A stretch of DNA of 64,000 bases from Paraspadella gotoi (Eukaryota; Chaetognatha), in the NCBI GenBank assembly GCA_051294375.1, contig CM119263.1, positions 1,691,664 to 1,755,663 on the forward strand. The letters are read 5' to 3'. Under the pieces are notes generated by a model that ran no database searches, was not told the DNA's origin, and worked only from the letters and a program-made list of their open reading frames with translations. The translations under genes and the position numbers were made by a program. Shown here one piece after another: positions 63,490-64,000 of the stretch; position 1 is the stretch's first letter; each line of letters opens with the position of its first letter.

Positions 63490-64000
63490 ATTTACTTGAC
63501 TTGAGTCTTTCTTCTGTCTCTCTGCTTTTTTCTTTCTCATTTTCTATTTTTTTTCTTTTTCTGTCTCGTGTCTGTTTTGCCACATTTTTCAATCCCTTTT
63601 CTTTTTGTCCTTTTCTCGTCTTCCAGTTCCGAGTTTCTCTTTTTATTTCTTTCTTTCTTTCTTTCTTTCTTTCTTTAATTCTCTATTTCATTATTTCTTT
63701 CTCTCTTTAATTCTCTCTTTCATTCTTTCTTTCTTTCTCTCTTTTCTTTCTTTCTCTCTTTCATTCTTTCTTTCTTCTGTCCATCCTTTCATCTTCTTCT
63801 TTTCTCCGTCTCTCTTACTATTTTCATTTTCCTTTTCTTCTTTCTGTTCTGATGTATTTTATCTGTCAAGTCCATCTCTCCATTCGTGATCCGTTTTGAC
63901 TTTTCCCGCTGTTTTCTTTTTTTGTTGTTCAGTCATCCATTGACTTTTTGTTTTGTTATTCAACTTTTTTTTATTCATTTATTCTCTTATTGTTTTCTCC
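63490..64000. repeat. (TTTC)n and T/C-rich low complexity
   Basis: CTTT tetranucleotide runs at 63640-63680 and 63720-63770 in a pyrimidine-rich stretch. No gene. Confidence 0.9.

Overview
This is a eukaryotic, metazoan nuclear scaffold. Genes are split by GT-AG introns, tRNAs have the eukaryotic form, and the recognisable genes are animal ones: a Polycomb-group Scm protein, an Aurora kinase, an MFSD4-family transporter and a pikachurin-like matrix protein. Simple repeats are very dense. I cannot place the species; an invertebrate is my inference. The text looks like lightly polished long-read sequence: reading frames break by single-base indels, runs of N mark gaps, and identical 25-N spacers at 7923-7947, 12875-12899, 33819-33843, 41048-41072 and 48977-49001 look like contig joins.

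Layout. 1-9400: repeats and gaps, two promoter-like motif clusters, no recognised gene. 9411-16516 (+): 3' half of an Scm-like gene (Ser/Pro/Gln-rich linker, SLED domain, C-terminal SAM domain); its middle exons appear twice because the contigs on either side of 12875-12899 overlap. 16797-21400 (block A): candidate exons of an unidentified gene. 21400-22840: an intron-containing tRNA-Ile(UAU) and small acidic ORFs. 22840-33818: 3' end and body of an MFSD4-family gene (-), with an Aurora kinase gene on the opposite strand inside one of its introns. 33844-41047: second copy of the MFSD4 3' end, then block A inverted. 41073-43000: inverted partial copy of MFSD4 5' exons. 43000-48976: second, better-read copy of MFSD4 plus nested Aurora. 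49561-55850 (-): pikachurin-like gene (EGF and laminin-G domains). 55850-64000: microsatellites and tandem repeats, no convincing gene.

The duplications are probably two haplotypes or unmerged overlapping contigs laid end to end. One clear allelic difference is visible: a 697-bp fold-back element sits in the last MFSD4 coding exon of one copy (24102-24798) and is absent from the other. The four genes have no obvious shared pathway. Their arrangement, especially the nested Aurora gene, is the main biological point. I found no new defence, toxin or mobile-enzyme system. All homology calls are from memory of the families, not from a search.
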